From assembly GCA_910575495.1 (NCBI GenBank), contig CAJTFS010000003.1, forward strand, positions 62,001 through 126,000: a stretch of 64,000 bases of DNA, given 5' to 3'. Each line of letters opens with the position of its first letter. Within the stretch, counting starts at the first letter, position 1. The position numbers and the translations under genes were made by a program. The notes under the pieces are model-generated. The model saw only the letters and a program-made list of their open reading frames with translations. It was not told the origin of the DNA and searched no databases. Of this stretch, positions 53,979-61,968 are shown piece after piece. Source of the DNA: Bacteroidales bacterium (lineage in GTDB: Bacteria > Bacteroidota > Bacteroidia > Bacteroidales > Rikenellaceae).

Positions 53979-54357
53979 CCGCAGCCGGCCCGGGCGAGCA
54001 CTTGAATGAGTTCCCGAAAGGAAATGATTCAATGCAAAGACAACATTGTCATTCTGAGGAGATCGGAAGATCGACGAAGAATCTGTATAGAAGTATACGT
54101 AGACAGATTCTTGACTGCACTTCGTTTGTCGTTCACTTCTTTGCGAAGAGCCGCTGCAACCGTCATGTTGAGCGCAGCGAAACATCTGTAACCTTGCTCA
54201 GAATGACAAAGTAGGGCTTGGATTCGGTTGCAGCCTGCGGGGCACGCCTGGCGACAGCCGGATGCTTGCGGGCCTGCGCCGGCCAAGGCTGCGGCCCGCA
54301 CTGAAGAACCGCACGACGCGTCGGCATTCATTGCGAAAACCATTGTTCCGCACCCTC

Positions 54358-54588
54358 CGCGTCATTCCTCATAGCGATTGCTTTTTACTCCTGCTGCGGG
54401 CTACCGCGACCGCGTGTCGGGAGCTTTGGTCAACGTCGGTACGGGAGGCTCCTACTCTGCTGCCGCCTCGCTTTCCGCCACGAATAGCCGCGGAAGCATC
54501 CTTTGGTTCACGCTTCACGAGACGAGTCCCCTGTACGCCGGCTATCGGGCCAATGCCCGCACCGTGCGCTGCGTCCAAGCATCTGCAC
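54358..54588 (+). pseudogene. start-less DUF1566/FISUMP-like domain fragment B
   Basis: TLRVIPHSDCF is in one frame. After a run of five T the frame shifts to TPAAGYRDRVSGALVNVG, followed by a divergent middle and NARTVRCVQASA. The GYWSSS motif of the other copies is replaced by SYSAAAS. There is no start codon or N-terminal domain. The apparent one-base shift suggests decay or absence of selection for translation. Confidence 0.6.
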
Positions 54589-54933
54589 GTGAAGTTTGCC
54601 ATTCGCGCTGTCGCCGATGCCGACAGCGCGATGCTTTTCATCCGAAAGGACCCGGAATGCGCGGAGAGCCAATCAACCGACGGTTCCCGTTACACCCCAA
54701 AAGAAGCCCCGGGTCGCCCGAGCGCCCAAACTTTCAAAGGAAACCAACACCCCAACCAAGGAAACATCCCAAACGGCGCGCACACCCGAATCGTCCGAAC
54801 GCAGAACACACAAATACACGGAAATCCCCGAAACATCCACCCGCCCCGGACAGCATGGACCCGAGAACCCGCCGGGCTACCGGAACGCCGCCCCGGACAG
54901 AGGGCACCCGAGCCGTCCGGAACAGCACAAAAA
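54589..54933. other. spacer downstream of the small HTH gene
   Basis: Sequence rich in C and A on the plus strand with open but domain-less frames (Pro/Thr/Arg-rich). I see no gene or element in it. Confidence 0.4.
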
Positions 54934-54959
54934 AGCGCGAACGGTCACCCGCTCGCGCT
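54934..54959 (-). terminator. terminator of the small HTH gene
   Basis: An AGCGCGA/TCGCGCT stem (54934-54940 with 54953-54959) is followed by six T on the minus strand, 38 bp past the stop of the gene at 54997-55239. Confidence 0.65.
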
Positions 54960-54996
54960 ATGCGGAAGAAGCCGCCCCTTCCGCCGTTCGTCCGGC

Positions 54997-55239
54997 TTAC
55001 TTCTGCTCGCCGAGGATACGCATCGCCGCGTCGAGAATGGCGGTGTCGTCCAACGTGACCACGCCTCCGTCGGGTCCGGGCTCGAAATGGACGCCCACGC
55101 ACTCTTTGGCTTCGTGCTTGCCGCCGAAATAGTTGCGCACGGTTTCCACGTCGATTCCCAATTCGTCTGCAATGCGCTGCGAGCTGCCGCTGGGCAGCTT
55201 GTCCTTGATACGGCGCAGTTCGTTAAAGGTGATGATCAT
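54997..55239 (-). CDS. small helix-turn-helix DNA-binding protein
   Basis: An 80-residue protein. Residues about 4-38 look like a helix-turn-helix (ITFNELRRIKDKLPSG, QRIADELGIDVETVRNYFGG), similar to the AsnC/LacI-type recognition helix pattern. The C-terminal part (EPGPDGGVVTLDDTAILDAA, ending RILGEQK) is typical of a conserved Bacteroidales small DNA-binding protein. It is monocistronic, with its own promoter and terminator. The ATG at 55239 (MIITFNEL) is preferred; two longer starts would read into the promoter leader. Targets are unknown. Confidence 0.75.
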   Translation of the reverse strand: MIITFNELRRIKDKLPSGSSQRIADELGIDVETVRNYFGGKHEAKECVGVHFEPGPDGGVVTLDDTAILDAAMRILGEQK

Positions 55240-55271
55240 ATCCGTTGATTTTAAGTTATGGTTCTGCACAA

Positions 55272-55303
55272 CTAAGTTACGACAATTTTGTCAAACCGCC
55301 AAA
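55272..55303 (-). promoter_or_regulatory. promoter of the small HTH gene
   Basis: Minus-strand TTTG (55303-55300), 20 bp, TAACTTAG (55279-55272) is one base from consensus. The leader is about 25-30 nt. Confidence 0.65.
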
Positions 55304-55663
55304 TTTATCCCGGGAAAAATAAGTGTCCGAAAGACCCGCTTCCCGATTCGACGCACAACGCCCCGCATCCGGAGAGGAAACGGGGCGTAGTGAGGTCGGC
55401 TGCAAGGCCGCAAACCGCCGGTATCGGCATCCGCCGGCCTTGCAATGTCCGGACAGATGCGGTGCTACAACTTAGCAAAATCGGGATACAAAACCGAAAA
55501 TCGGAACACCGAACCGCCTTGCGGAACCGGGCAGAACCGAGCCGGAACGCGGAGACAAAACCGGAGTGCGAACGGAATCATGTTACGAGATGAAACCGAA
55601 GCCGCCGAACCGGAACCGCAGCGCAAAAACCGGACGGAGAGCGGAACCCGGAGGAAGAAAGGG
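55304..55663. other. spacer between FKBP-like and HTH genes
   Basis: It holds an 8-bp stem ACGCCCCG/CGGGGCGT (55358-55365 with 55381-55388, 15-nt loop) without a U-tract, and otherwise purine- and C-rich sequence. No gene recognised. Confidence 0.4.
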
Positions 55664-57238
55664 TTACTTTTCCTCCTCGGGCTCGATGTAGATCTGGAAC
55701 AGGAGCGGCGTGAAAGGCAGGATTTCGGTATAGACCTCGGTGGTCACCGTCGTCTCCGACTGATCGGGAACGGACGGCGTGCCATAGTAAGGATTGCCGT
55801 AGTAGCCGTTCATGTAATTGCCGTAGTAACCCGGGTAATAACTGCCGTATCCGCCACCGTAGCCATAATAGCTGTTGATGTAGTTCAGATAGTTGAGATA
55901 ATCCAGATAACTTGCCGAATAACCGTTCGAGGAAGTTTGGGTCGAGGTCGAACCCGTCTTGCCGGCCGAACCGTAGGCGCTGGTCGAAACGGTGACGAGC
56001 GAAGCCCACTGGCCGAATTTCATGCCGGGAATCGCATAATACCAGGCCTGGATCATGCCGCCCTCCTCGGGGGTATAGGAGAGGGCTTCGCCCTTCTTCT
56101 TGACCTCGCCGTAGATGATCTGCTTCACTTCGTCGATGTTGGTGTCGAAGATGAAACCGTCGAGGAAACGGCCGATATACCAGATCTTGGCCTTGCCGTC
56201 CATGCCCACCGAATCGGCCTTGAGGTCCTTGATATGGGTATAGGAAGGTTCTCCGAAACGCTCGACGAGCGCCTTGCTGATACGCCGGTCGATCTCGTCC
56301 ATCGAAGCCTCGCTGACGAAAGGCGCGACGCCCGCCGCATAAGGTTTGCCGAAATCGAACGGCGCTTCGTCCGGACGATAACGGAGGTTGACATAGACCT
56401 GCGGCACCGAGTCGCAGGCGCTCACCCACCTTTTGTCGGGCAGGTTGTAGGGATGGGTGGGATCGTCGGGACCCGACGGCATGGGCAGCGTACCCTCGGC
56501 GAGTTTCTCCGCCGAACTGTAAATCTGCAACTTGCCGTTCTCCTCGCAGAAACGGTCCACGGCCGTGCCCTCGGCTTCGACCGGATTCTTGACCGTGGAG
56601 GAGATCTTCATCTCGATGCGGATCGGCTTGCCCGATTCGAGCGAAAACTGCCCCTCGTAACCGCCGTCGCCCAACATGTTGCCGACGATGCGCGACGGAC
56701 AATAGAGCACGACTTCGGAACCTGGGCGCAGCAACAACTCGCGCGACTCGAATCCCCGCTCGGCGGCGTACTTCTCGAAATACGTCTCGCCGAGTTTCTG
56801 CACGTTGCGCATGGCCAGGTAGGTGCCTTCGGACAAACCGGTGTTCGCGGTGCCGCAATAACGGTAGAACGGCACATAATGGGTGTACTTGGTGAAGGTT
56901 CCGACGAAACGGGCCTCGGGCGCACGGCGCGTGAGGACGATACGGTGCCCCAGGTCGCGGGCCGAGAAATCGAACGTCACCCAGCAAGCCGTGTCGTTGA
57001 TGGGCAAGGCACCGGGATCGCCGGGATCGATGACATCGATGTAGTAGCCCGCGTCGCCGAACTCCTGGTAATTACCCGCCAGATCGGGACAGTGCTGGGC
57101 GATCCATGCCTCGAGCGACATGTCCTCGAACGTGTCATAGGAATCGCTCTGCCTCTCGGCGCAGGCCGCCAGCGAAAGCGCGGCGACCAGGGCGGCAAAA
57201 CCCGGACGGAATCTACGTATCATATTCATTATTTGCAT
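55664..57238 (-). CDS. FKBP-like lipoprotein with Tyr/Gly/Asn-rich insert
   Basis: A 524-residue lipoprotein (AALSLAACAER, Cys about 26). Two beta-rich regions are visible. The second, about 375-520, has FKBP prolyl isomerase landmarks: IWYIGRFLDGFIFDTN, GGMIQAWYYAIPGMKFGQWA, then SAYG and finally EILPFTPLLFQIYIE. Between AYG and ILPFTPL there is an insert of about 80 residues rich in Tyr, Gly, Asn and Ser (YGYGGGYGSYY type), which a normal FKBP lacks. Several aromatic active-site residues seem changed, so activity is doubtful. It starts 1 bp after the paralogous gene stops; Met residues at 57229 and 57223 are alternative starts. Confidence 0.75.
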   Translation of the reverse strand: MQIMNMIRRFRPGFAALVAALSLAACAERQSDSYDTFEDMSLEAWIAQHCPDLAGNYQEFGDAGYYIDVIDPGDPGALPINDTACWVTFDFSARDLGHRIVLTRRAPEARFVGTFTKYTHYVPFYRYCGTANTGLSEGTYLAMRNVQKLGETYFEKYAAERGFESRELLLRPGSEVVLYCPSRIVGNMLGDGGYEGQFSLESGKPIRIEMKISSTVKNPVEAEGTAVDRFCEENGKLQIYSSAEKLAEGTLPMPSGPDDPTHPYNLPDKRWVSACDSVPQVYVNLRYRPDEAPFDFGKPYAAGVAPFVSEASMDEIDRRISKALVERFGEPSYTHIKDLKADSVGMDGKAKIWYIGRFLDGFIFDTNIDEVKQIIYGEVKKKGEALSYTPEEGGMIQAWYYAIPGMKFGQWASLVTVSTSAYGSAGKTGSTSTQTSSNGYSASYLDYLNYLNYINSYYGYGGGYGSYYPGYYGNYMNGYYGNPYYGTPSVPDQSETTVTTEVYTEILPFTPLLFQIYIEPEEEK

Positions 57239-57239
57239 G

Positions 57240-57887
57240 TTATTCGACTTTATCCACGCGGAAGAAGACCGCTACGGGGGTCTGCACGGGAATCATATAC
57301 ATGTAATTCTTATCCCCGTAGGCCATGTTGTAGGTCATGTAGGCCTCCACCCGATCGCCCTCGCGGCAACCAAGTAACGCGGCCTGCAACCCTTTTATTA
57401 TGCCGCCCTTGCGCATATCGATCCGCAACGGCTCGAAATCCCAGGCTCCGGGCGTGAGTCCGGCCATGCGGAAATAGGGCTCGAAGGATGGATCGTTGGT
57501 GTAGAACGGGGGCGTGACGCTCGAAAAATTGCTCTCCGTAAGGCCGCCGTCGGGAAGTCCCCGGATGACGGTATTGTTGAAAACATAGGAGCGGAACGTG
57601 ACGGTCACCCACGAATCGGCCGTCACTTCGGGACGCTCCGGGCGGGCGGGATTGTAATAATCCTCGATGTCGATATAGCGGTAGACCGCATCGCCCGACA
57701 CGGTGTAGAAAGCCGCCGGAGTCCCCTCCTCGACCTGCTCGCCGGGAACGAGCCGGGGCTGGTGGGAGCGCTCGAGAAACGAGACGAAGTCGCTCTTCTG
57801 CTTGCCGAGCACGTCCACCGGGTCGGAACAACCTGCCGAGAGGGTGCACAGCACGGAAAAGAGCAGCGATATGGAAAACTTTTTCAT
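57240..57887 (-). CDS. FKBP-like lipoprotein
   Basis: A 215-residue lipoprotein (TLSAGCSDP, Cys about 21) whose C-terminal half resembles an FKBP-type prolyl isomerase: WVTVTFRSYVFNNTVI, GGIIKGLQAALLGCREGDRVEAYM, YGDK and PVAVFFRVDKVE. It is probably periplasmic or outer-membrane anchored and pairs with the larger FKBP-like gene downstream. The ATG at 57887 (MKKFSISL) gives a normal signal peptide. A second ATG six bases upstream lies almost at the predicted transcription start. Confidence 0.75.
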   Translation of the reverse strand: MKKFSISLLFSVLCTLSAGCSDPVDVLGKQKSDFVSFLERSHQPRLVPGEQVEEGTPAAFYTVSGDAVYRYIDIEDYYNPARPERPEVTADSWVTVTFRSYVFNNTVIRGLPDGGLTESNFSSVTPPFYTNDPSFEPYFRMAGLTPGAWDFEPLRIDMRKGGIIKGLQAALLGCREGDRVEAYMTYNMAYGDKNYMYMIPVQTPVAVFFRVDKVE

Positions 57888-57902
57888 CGGCATGGAATCG
57901 TG

Positions 57903-57910
57903 CAAATTTA
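57903..57910 (-). promoter_or_regulatory. -7 box of the FKBP-like gene pair
   Basis: Minus-strand TAAATTTG matches TAnnTTTG exactly, followed by C. It is only 16 bp upstream of the chosen ATG, implying a very short leader. The -33 element is weak. Confidence 0.55.
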
Positions 57911-58104
57911 CAAAAACAATCCGGATTATACCATAACCGGCGGCAAAAACTTCGGCACCCGGCACAAAAGCGCTTCGGGCGGAGCGCAGCTATCCGGACC
58001 GAACCCTCCGACCGGACGATTCCGAACCCGCCGACGGCATGAAAGCGACATCCTGCCCCGACGGACGATTTTCCGCCGGAGCAGGAGTCGCCGGAACAGC
58101 TTCC
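57911..58104. other. spacer upstream of the FKBP-like pair
   Basis: Between the promoter and repeat C. GC-rich, no gene recognised. Confidence 0.4.
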
Positions 58105-58336
58105 GCAGATGCTGGACGCAGCGCACGGACAACGCGTTGGACCGGTTGTCCGAGTTCAAGGGGTTCACGTTGGTTGTTCTGAACCCGATGTCGCCCGCGT
58201 TCGGATGGTCGGCCGCAAAGGACGACGAAGACCACCACCAACCGCCGTCGCCGACGGCCGTCAAGGCTCCCGACGCGTTGTGGCGGTAGCCCGAAGCAGG
58301 CGTTGTGAAGCAATCGCTGGAATGAATGCGGCGGAG
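58105..58336 (-). pseudogene. start-less DUF1566/FISUMP-like domain fragment C
   Basis: One frame reads TLRRIHSSDCF, then TPASGYRHNASGALTAVG, GGWWWSSSSF, a divergent middle and ALSVRCVQ. One base fewer than in copies A and B then turns QASA into QHLRK. No start codon or N-terminal domain. Confidence 0.6.
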
Positions 58337-58827
58337 AGTCGGAACAATGGTTTTTGCTGCGAATGTCGATGCGTCGGGTGGCTCTCCAGTGCGGGCCGCA
58401 GCCTCGCCCGGCGGAGGCCCGCAAGCGTGCCCCGCAGGCTGCGCCCGAATCCAAGCCCTACTTTGTCATTCTGAGCGAAGCGAATCGACAAACGCAGCGA
58501 GCGCAGAGACCGCTTGCGGACTATGCCGAGCAAGGAGGAGAAAGACAAACGAAGTGAAGTCAAGAATCTATAGAGACTATCAGGAACCAGATTCTTCGTC
58601 GATCTTCCGATCTCCTCAGAATGACAAAACGGAAAGAATTGCGATCCGCACAACGCGTTGGAATCGTACTATTCATTGTTCGCAAACTCCGCGGCAGACT
58701 GGGATGAAAAACTGCCGGACAAGACTCCTGTCCCGCTGGTCGGGAAAGCAGACGGGCCGGCAGCGGACTGCTGAATCTGCATTGCCGCGCTGGCGCGAAC
58801 CGTAGCAGGCGCCACTCCGGGCATGAA
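58105..58827 (-). repeat. composite dispersed repeat, copy C
   Basis: On the minus strand it starts with ATGCCCGGAGTGGCG near 58827. Then come a shortened version of the first block (CAGATTCAGCAGTCCGCTG and GCGGAGTTTGCGAACAAT, 58680-58770), the GTCATTCTGAGGAG...GAAGAATCTG block (58465-58640), and the GC-rich core with CTGCGGGGCACGC (58395-58450). It ends in a GYR...SVRCVQ fragment at 58105-58336. Copies B and C share the junction from core to domain almost base for base. Confidence 0.75.
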
Positions 58828-58929
58828 GCTGCGAGATTACAAGACACCAAGGCAGAACGCACGCGTTCGTCCCGGGCCTTTCTCGTTAAACCGGACCGTT
58901 CCGGACACAGTCTTTCGTTGGGAAACGGC

Positions 58930-59050
58930 CCCAAAACACGGGCGCTCGCATGGAAACGATGCCGTTCAAAACACGACCTTTCGCTTCGCCCGGAACCGGG
59001 TCCCTTCAAAACACAGGCTTTCTCATGAAACCGGGTCCCTTCAAAACACG
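58930..59050. repeat. short imperfect repeats with TTCAAAACAC
   Basis: TTCAAAACAC occurs three times (58966, 59006 and 59040, approximately), twice preceded by CCGGGTCCC. Spacing is about 35-40 bp. They lie just beyond the terminator of the zinc-ribbon gene. Confidence 0.55.
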
Positions 59051-59051
59051 A

Positions 59052-59074
59052 CCGGAGTCCTCAACGGACTCCGG
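59052..59074 (-). terminator. terminator of the zinc-ribbon protein gene
   Basis: A perfect 9-bp CCGGAGTCC/GGACTCCGG stem has a 5-nt loop, 25 bp past the stop. The minus-strand tail TCGTGTTTTG is moderately U-rich. Confidence 0.65.
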
Positions 59075-59098
59075 CCACATTGTTACTCGGCAACATGC

Positions 59099-59860
59099 CT
59101 ATTCCTGCGTCTGCTCGGGATCGGCCACCAGGATGCGGCCGCAATACTCGCAGATGATGATTTTCTTGCCCTGGCGGATGTCGACCTGGCGCTGGGGCGG
59201 GATGCGGTTGTAGCAGCCGCCGCAGGCGTCGCGCTTGACCGTCACCACGGCAAGTCCGTTGTGGACGTTGCGACGAATACGGTCGTAGGCCGTCAGCAGA
59301 CGCTCGTCGATCTTGGCCTTGACGGCCTCGGCCTGGGCGCTGAATTCGGCAACCTGGGGTGCGGTCTCGGCCTCGATGCCCTGCAACTCGTTCTTCTTGG
59401 CATCCAGATCGGCGGCACGCTCCTGTCCGAGGTTCTCGGCTTCCTCCAGCTGCAGTTTCTTGCCCTTGACGGCGACGGCGTACTCCTTGAGGCGCTTCTC
59501 GGCCAGCTCGATCTCCAGCTCCTGGTACTCGATCTCCTTGGTGATGGCGTCGAACTCACGGTTGTTGCGCACGTTGTTCTGCTGCTCCTTGTAGTTGGCG
59601 ATCATGATCTTGGCCTGATCGGTCTCGCGCTTGCGCTGCTTGGTCAGCGCATTGAGCTCGTCGATCTCGCTGTTGATCTTGTCGATGCGGGTCTGCATGC
59701 CCGCCATTTCATCCTCCAGGTCCTGTACCTCCAGCGGCAGATCGCCCTTCACCTTGTTGATCTCGTCGATCTTGCTGTCGATCCGCTGCAACTCGTAGAG
59801 TGCCAGGATCTTCTCCTGCATCGAATAGTCAACCTCGGCGGTCTTCTTCTGTGTAGCCAT
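59099..59860 (-). CDS. coiled-coil zinc-ribbon protein (C4-type, zf-RING_7)
   Basis: A 253-residue cytoplasmic protein. Residues about 15-180 are a long coiled coil rich in Glu, Lys, Ala and Leu (LYELQRIDSKIDEINKVKG onward). The C-terminal zinc ribbon has CGGC...CEYC, with the family sequence YNRIPPQRQVDIRQGK between the pairs. The family is widespread and usually lies next to a Nif3-like gene, as here (18 bp). Its molecular function is unclear; nucleic-acid binding has been proposed for relatives. Confidence 0.9.
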   Translation of the reverse strand: MATQKKTAEVDYSMQEKILALYELQRIDSKIDEINKVKGDLPLEVQDLEDEMAGMQTRIDKINSEIDELNALTKQRKRETDQAKIMIANYKEQQNNVRNNREFDAITKEIEYQELEIELAEKRLKEYAVAVKGKKLQLEEAENLGQERAADLDAKKNELQGIEAETAPQVAEFSAQAEAVKAKIDERLLTAYDRIRRNVHNGLAVVTVKRDACGGCYNRIPPQRQVDIRQGKKIIICEYCGRILVADPEQTQE

Positions 59861-59878
59861 ATAATGATGTCGTATAAT

Positions 59879-60670
59879 TTAGTCCCGAACCCAATAGTTC
59901 ACCGGATTGCGCGAGCACTCGCTCCTGCGGAGCGCAAAGGTAATCAAATTTTCCGATAATATATCAAACAGCAGCCGAATTGCGCAATATTCGCTCTCGA
60001 AGTGCCCCACATCGGCCACCGTCAGCGCACCGTCGGGCGTCATGAAATCGTTGTACTTCAGATCGGCCGTGACATAGACGTCGGCCCCCGCCGCCCGCGC
60101 ACGCCCGATGAGCGAAGCGCCCGCACCGGTGCAGACCGCCACGCGGCGCACGCTCTCGCCCGCAAAGGCGCTGTGGCGGATGACCCGCACGCCCAGTTCG
60201 CGGCCGAGCAGCCGCATGAACTCTCCGGTCGGCATCGGCTCCGGCAGATCGCCCACCACGCCGAAGCCCACCCGGCCGTCGGCATCGGCGGGCTCGAGCA
60301 CCTGCAATCCGCCCACGCCCAGCATTTCTGCCAGGTACCAGCTCATCCCGCCCGGCGCGCTGTCGAGGTTGGTGTGGCAGGCATAGAGTGCAATGCCGCG
60401 GCGGATGGCCCGCTCGACGCAGCGCTGCACCATGTCGGCCGAATTGAACCGCTTGAGCGGATGGAAGACGACGGGATGGTGCGCGATGACCAGATCGCAG
60501 CCTTCGCGCTCGGCTTCGTCGAGCACTTCGTCCGTCACGTCCACGGCCAGCAGGGCCGCGTGCACTTCGTCGTCAGGGCGGCCGACGATCAGGCCCGCAT
60601 TGTCGTAGGAAGCCTGCCACGCGAGCGGCGCGAAGCGCTCGATGACATCGGTTATATCCTTGATTTTCAT
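59879..60670 (-). CDS. Nif3-like dinuclear metal center protein
   Basis: A 263-residue member of the Nif3/YbgI family. Metal-binding His are in DLVIAHHPVVFHP (about 60-72), with Asp in TNLDS and the closing motif DVGHFESE (His and Glu). The length equals the short YbgI form, without the PII-like middle domain of the 360-residue versions. It may be a hydrolase or GTP cyclohydrolase I-type paralogue; the function is unsettled. It lies between the MerR-like and zinc-ribbon genes. Confidence 0.92.
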   Translation of the reverse strand: MKIKDITDVIERFAPLAWQASYDNAGLIVGRPDDEVHAALLAVDVTDEVLDEAEREGCDLVIAHHPVVFHPLKRFNSADMVQRCVERAIRRGIALYACHTNLDSAPGGMSWYLAEMLGVGGLQVLEPADADGRVGFGVVGDLPEPMPTGEFMRLLGRELGVRVIRHSAFAGESVRRVAVCTGAGASLIGRARAAGADVYVTADLKYNDFMTPDGALTVADVGHFESEYCAIRLLFDILSENLITFALRRSECSRNPVNYWVRD

Positions 60671-60724
60671 AGGATGCTATTTTCTTGCAGGTTCCGGCCC
60701 GCAGCGCCGGTGCCGCTTTTCGGA

Positions 60725-61882
60725 TCAGAAAAGCGATTGTTCATAAAAGGCGAAGAGTTCCTTGTTCTCGTCGTCGCCGGATTTGCGGCGCGAACGTCGC
60801 GGTGCGCCCGAGCGCGGTTTCGGCGCTCCGGCGGCCGGCCGGGGTGTATCTGTAACGGAGTCGTCCGATTCGGCGCGGGGCGCATCCGCAGCAGGGTCGT
60901 CCGATTCGGCAGCCGCGGACTGCGGCACTTCCGGAGCTTGTGTTTCTTCGCAGGGTTCGGCTCCCATTACAAGGTTTGCAGCAGATTCGGTCATGCTCTC
61001 TTTTTCTATAGGTTCGGCGGCGAATTCGTCTTCGTAAGCCTCGGCCTCCGATTCTTTTTCGCGAGATTCAACTACGGTTTCTCTTTCGGAAAGGCCGGCA
61101 GCGTTTTCATGCCAAGAATCGCGGGCTGTTATTTCGGTCTCGGGCACCGGGGCGGCGGATTCTTCTTCGACAACTGCATCTTCTTCGCCGGGCATCCCCG
61201 TTGCAACAACTCCTTCGGATGCGGATTCTTCCGCGGACGCTTTATCTGCTACGGACTCTGCGGCAGCCCACCCTTCGCCAGCAGGCGATTCGCAGACCGA
61301 TGCTGCGGCTGCAAAGGGTTCGCCGGCCGGTGCTTCATCGCGGGATTCGGTCACGGGCTTCTCCTCGCCCCGCATCACGGGCGTTGCCGCTTCCTCGCGC
61401 GCGGGTCCTTCGACAACGAGCGCTTCCTCGGCCGGTTCGATCCTCACCACGGGCTTGGTACGGCGCCGCGCAGGCACCGTGTCGGAATGCGAAGCGGACG
61501 CCGGCTCCGCCAGCGGTTCCTCGTCGGCGATGATTCCCTCACCGCCGCTCTTGAGGTCTTCGCGCACCTCGACCAGCAAGGCGCGGATATGCTTCAGACG
61601 CGTCATCAGTTCGGCCTCGCGCTTCATCTCGCCGTCGGGACCGTCGGCCGCCCGGCGTTTCATGGCCCGTTTGGCTCCCTCCAGCGTCATGCCGCGCTCC
61701 TTGACCAGATGGTAGATCACCTTAAGGTGCTCCACGTCCTGCGGTGTGAACATGCGGTTGCCGCGCGCCGTGCGCCGCGGTTTCAGCACGCTGAACTGCG
61801 ACTCCCAATGACGGATGAGCGACCGTTTCACGTCGAACATCTCGGCCACTTCGCCCATCGAATAATAAAGTTTCTCAGCCAT
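60725..61882 (-). CDS. MerR-family regulator with long acidic tail
   Basis: A 385-residue protein. Residues 1-75 are a MerR-type winged helix (LYYSMGEVAEMFDVKRSLIRHWE, KPRRTARGNRMFTPQDVEHL), as in the Bacteroidetes MerR proteins encoded near Nif3 and RsmF genes. A helical segment to about 115 may dimerise. The remaining 270 residues are low-complexity and acidic (Glu, Ala, Ser, Pro), then a basic patch (RRSRRKSG) and the end KELFAFYEQSLF. No effector-binding Cys or sensor domain is seen. The tail is far longer than in ordinary MerR proteins. Confidence 0.85.
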   Translation of the reverse strand: MAEKLYYSMGEVAEMFDVKRSLIRHWESQFSVLKPRRTARGNRMFTPQDVEHLKVIYHLVKERGMTLEGAKRAMKRRAADGPDGEMKREAELMTRLKHIRALLVEVREDLKSGGEGIIADEEPLAEPASASHSDTVPARRRTKPVVRIEPAEEALVVEGPAREEAATPVMRGEEKPVTESRDEAPAGEPFAAAASVCESPAGEGWAAAESVADKASAEESASEGVVATGMPGEEDAVVEEESAAPVPETEITARDSWHENAAGLSERETVVESREKESEAEAYEDEFAAEPIEKESMTESAANLVMGAEPCEETQAPEVPQSAAAESDDPAADAPRAESDDSVTDTPRPAAGAPKPRSGAPRRSRRKSGDDENKELFAFYEQSLF

Positions 61883-61927
61883 ATTCCATTCAATCGCTTT
61901 TATGCCGGCTCCACCGGCCCATGCCGC

Positions 61928-61968
61928 TTTTCACCTTTCACCTTTCACTTTTCACCTTTCACCTTTCA
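61928..61968. repeat. CACCTTT/CACTTTT heptad repeat
   Basis: About six tandem 7-mers of the form TTTCACC/TTTCACT fill most of the 69-bp gap between the RsmF-like and MerR-like genes. Open frames through it encode an artefactual FHLSPFTF peptide. Confidence 0.75.

Larger units (their letters stand above)
53522..54588 (+). repeat. composite dispersed repeat, copy B
   Basis: On the plus strand it starts at CACCCGGAGTGACAGG (53525). Then come the block shared with copy A (53570-53925), the second double-hairpin element (53929-53978, minus), and the GTCATTCTGAGGAG...GAAGAATCTG block (about 54045-54215). The GC-rich core with CTGCGGGGCACGC follows (54230-54300), and it ends in a GYR...VRCVQ domain fragment at 54358-54588. 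It matches copies A and C in module order. Confidence 0.75.

Noticed and set aside
54589..54933. Pro/Thr/Arg-rich plus-strand open frames
   Set aside because: They lack a start context, domain or promoter; composition explains the openness.
55358..55388. Terminator of the FKBP-like gene pair
   Set aside because: The stem is perfect but has no U-tract on either strand and is about 275 bp from the stop.
45808..58827. Diversity-generating retroelement
   Set aside because: Variable C-terminal domains suggested one, but there is no reverse transcriptase, no template repeat with adenine-specific changes, and no full-length target in the window.
45808..58827. Insertion sequences or phage remnants inside the repeat-rich intergenic regions
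   Set aside because: No transposase, integrase or phage gene could be read in either strand; only the domain fragments are recognisable.
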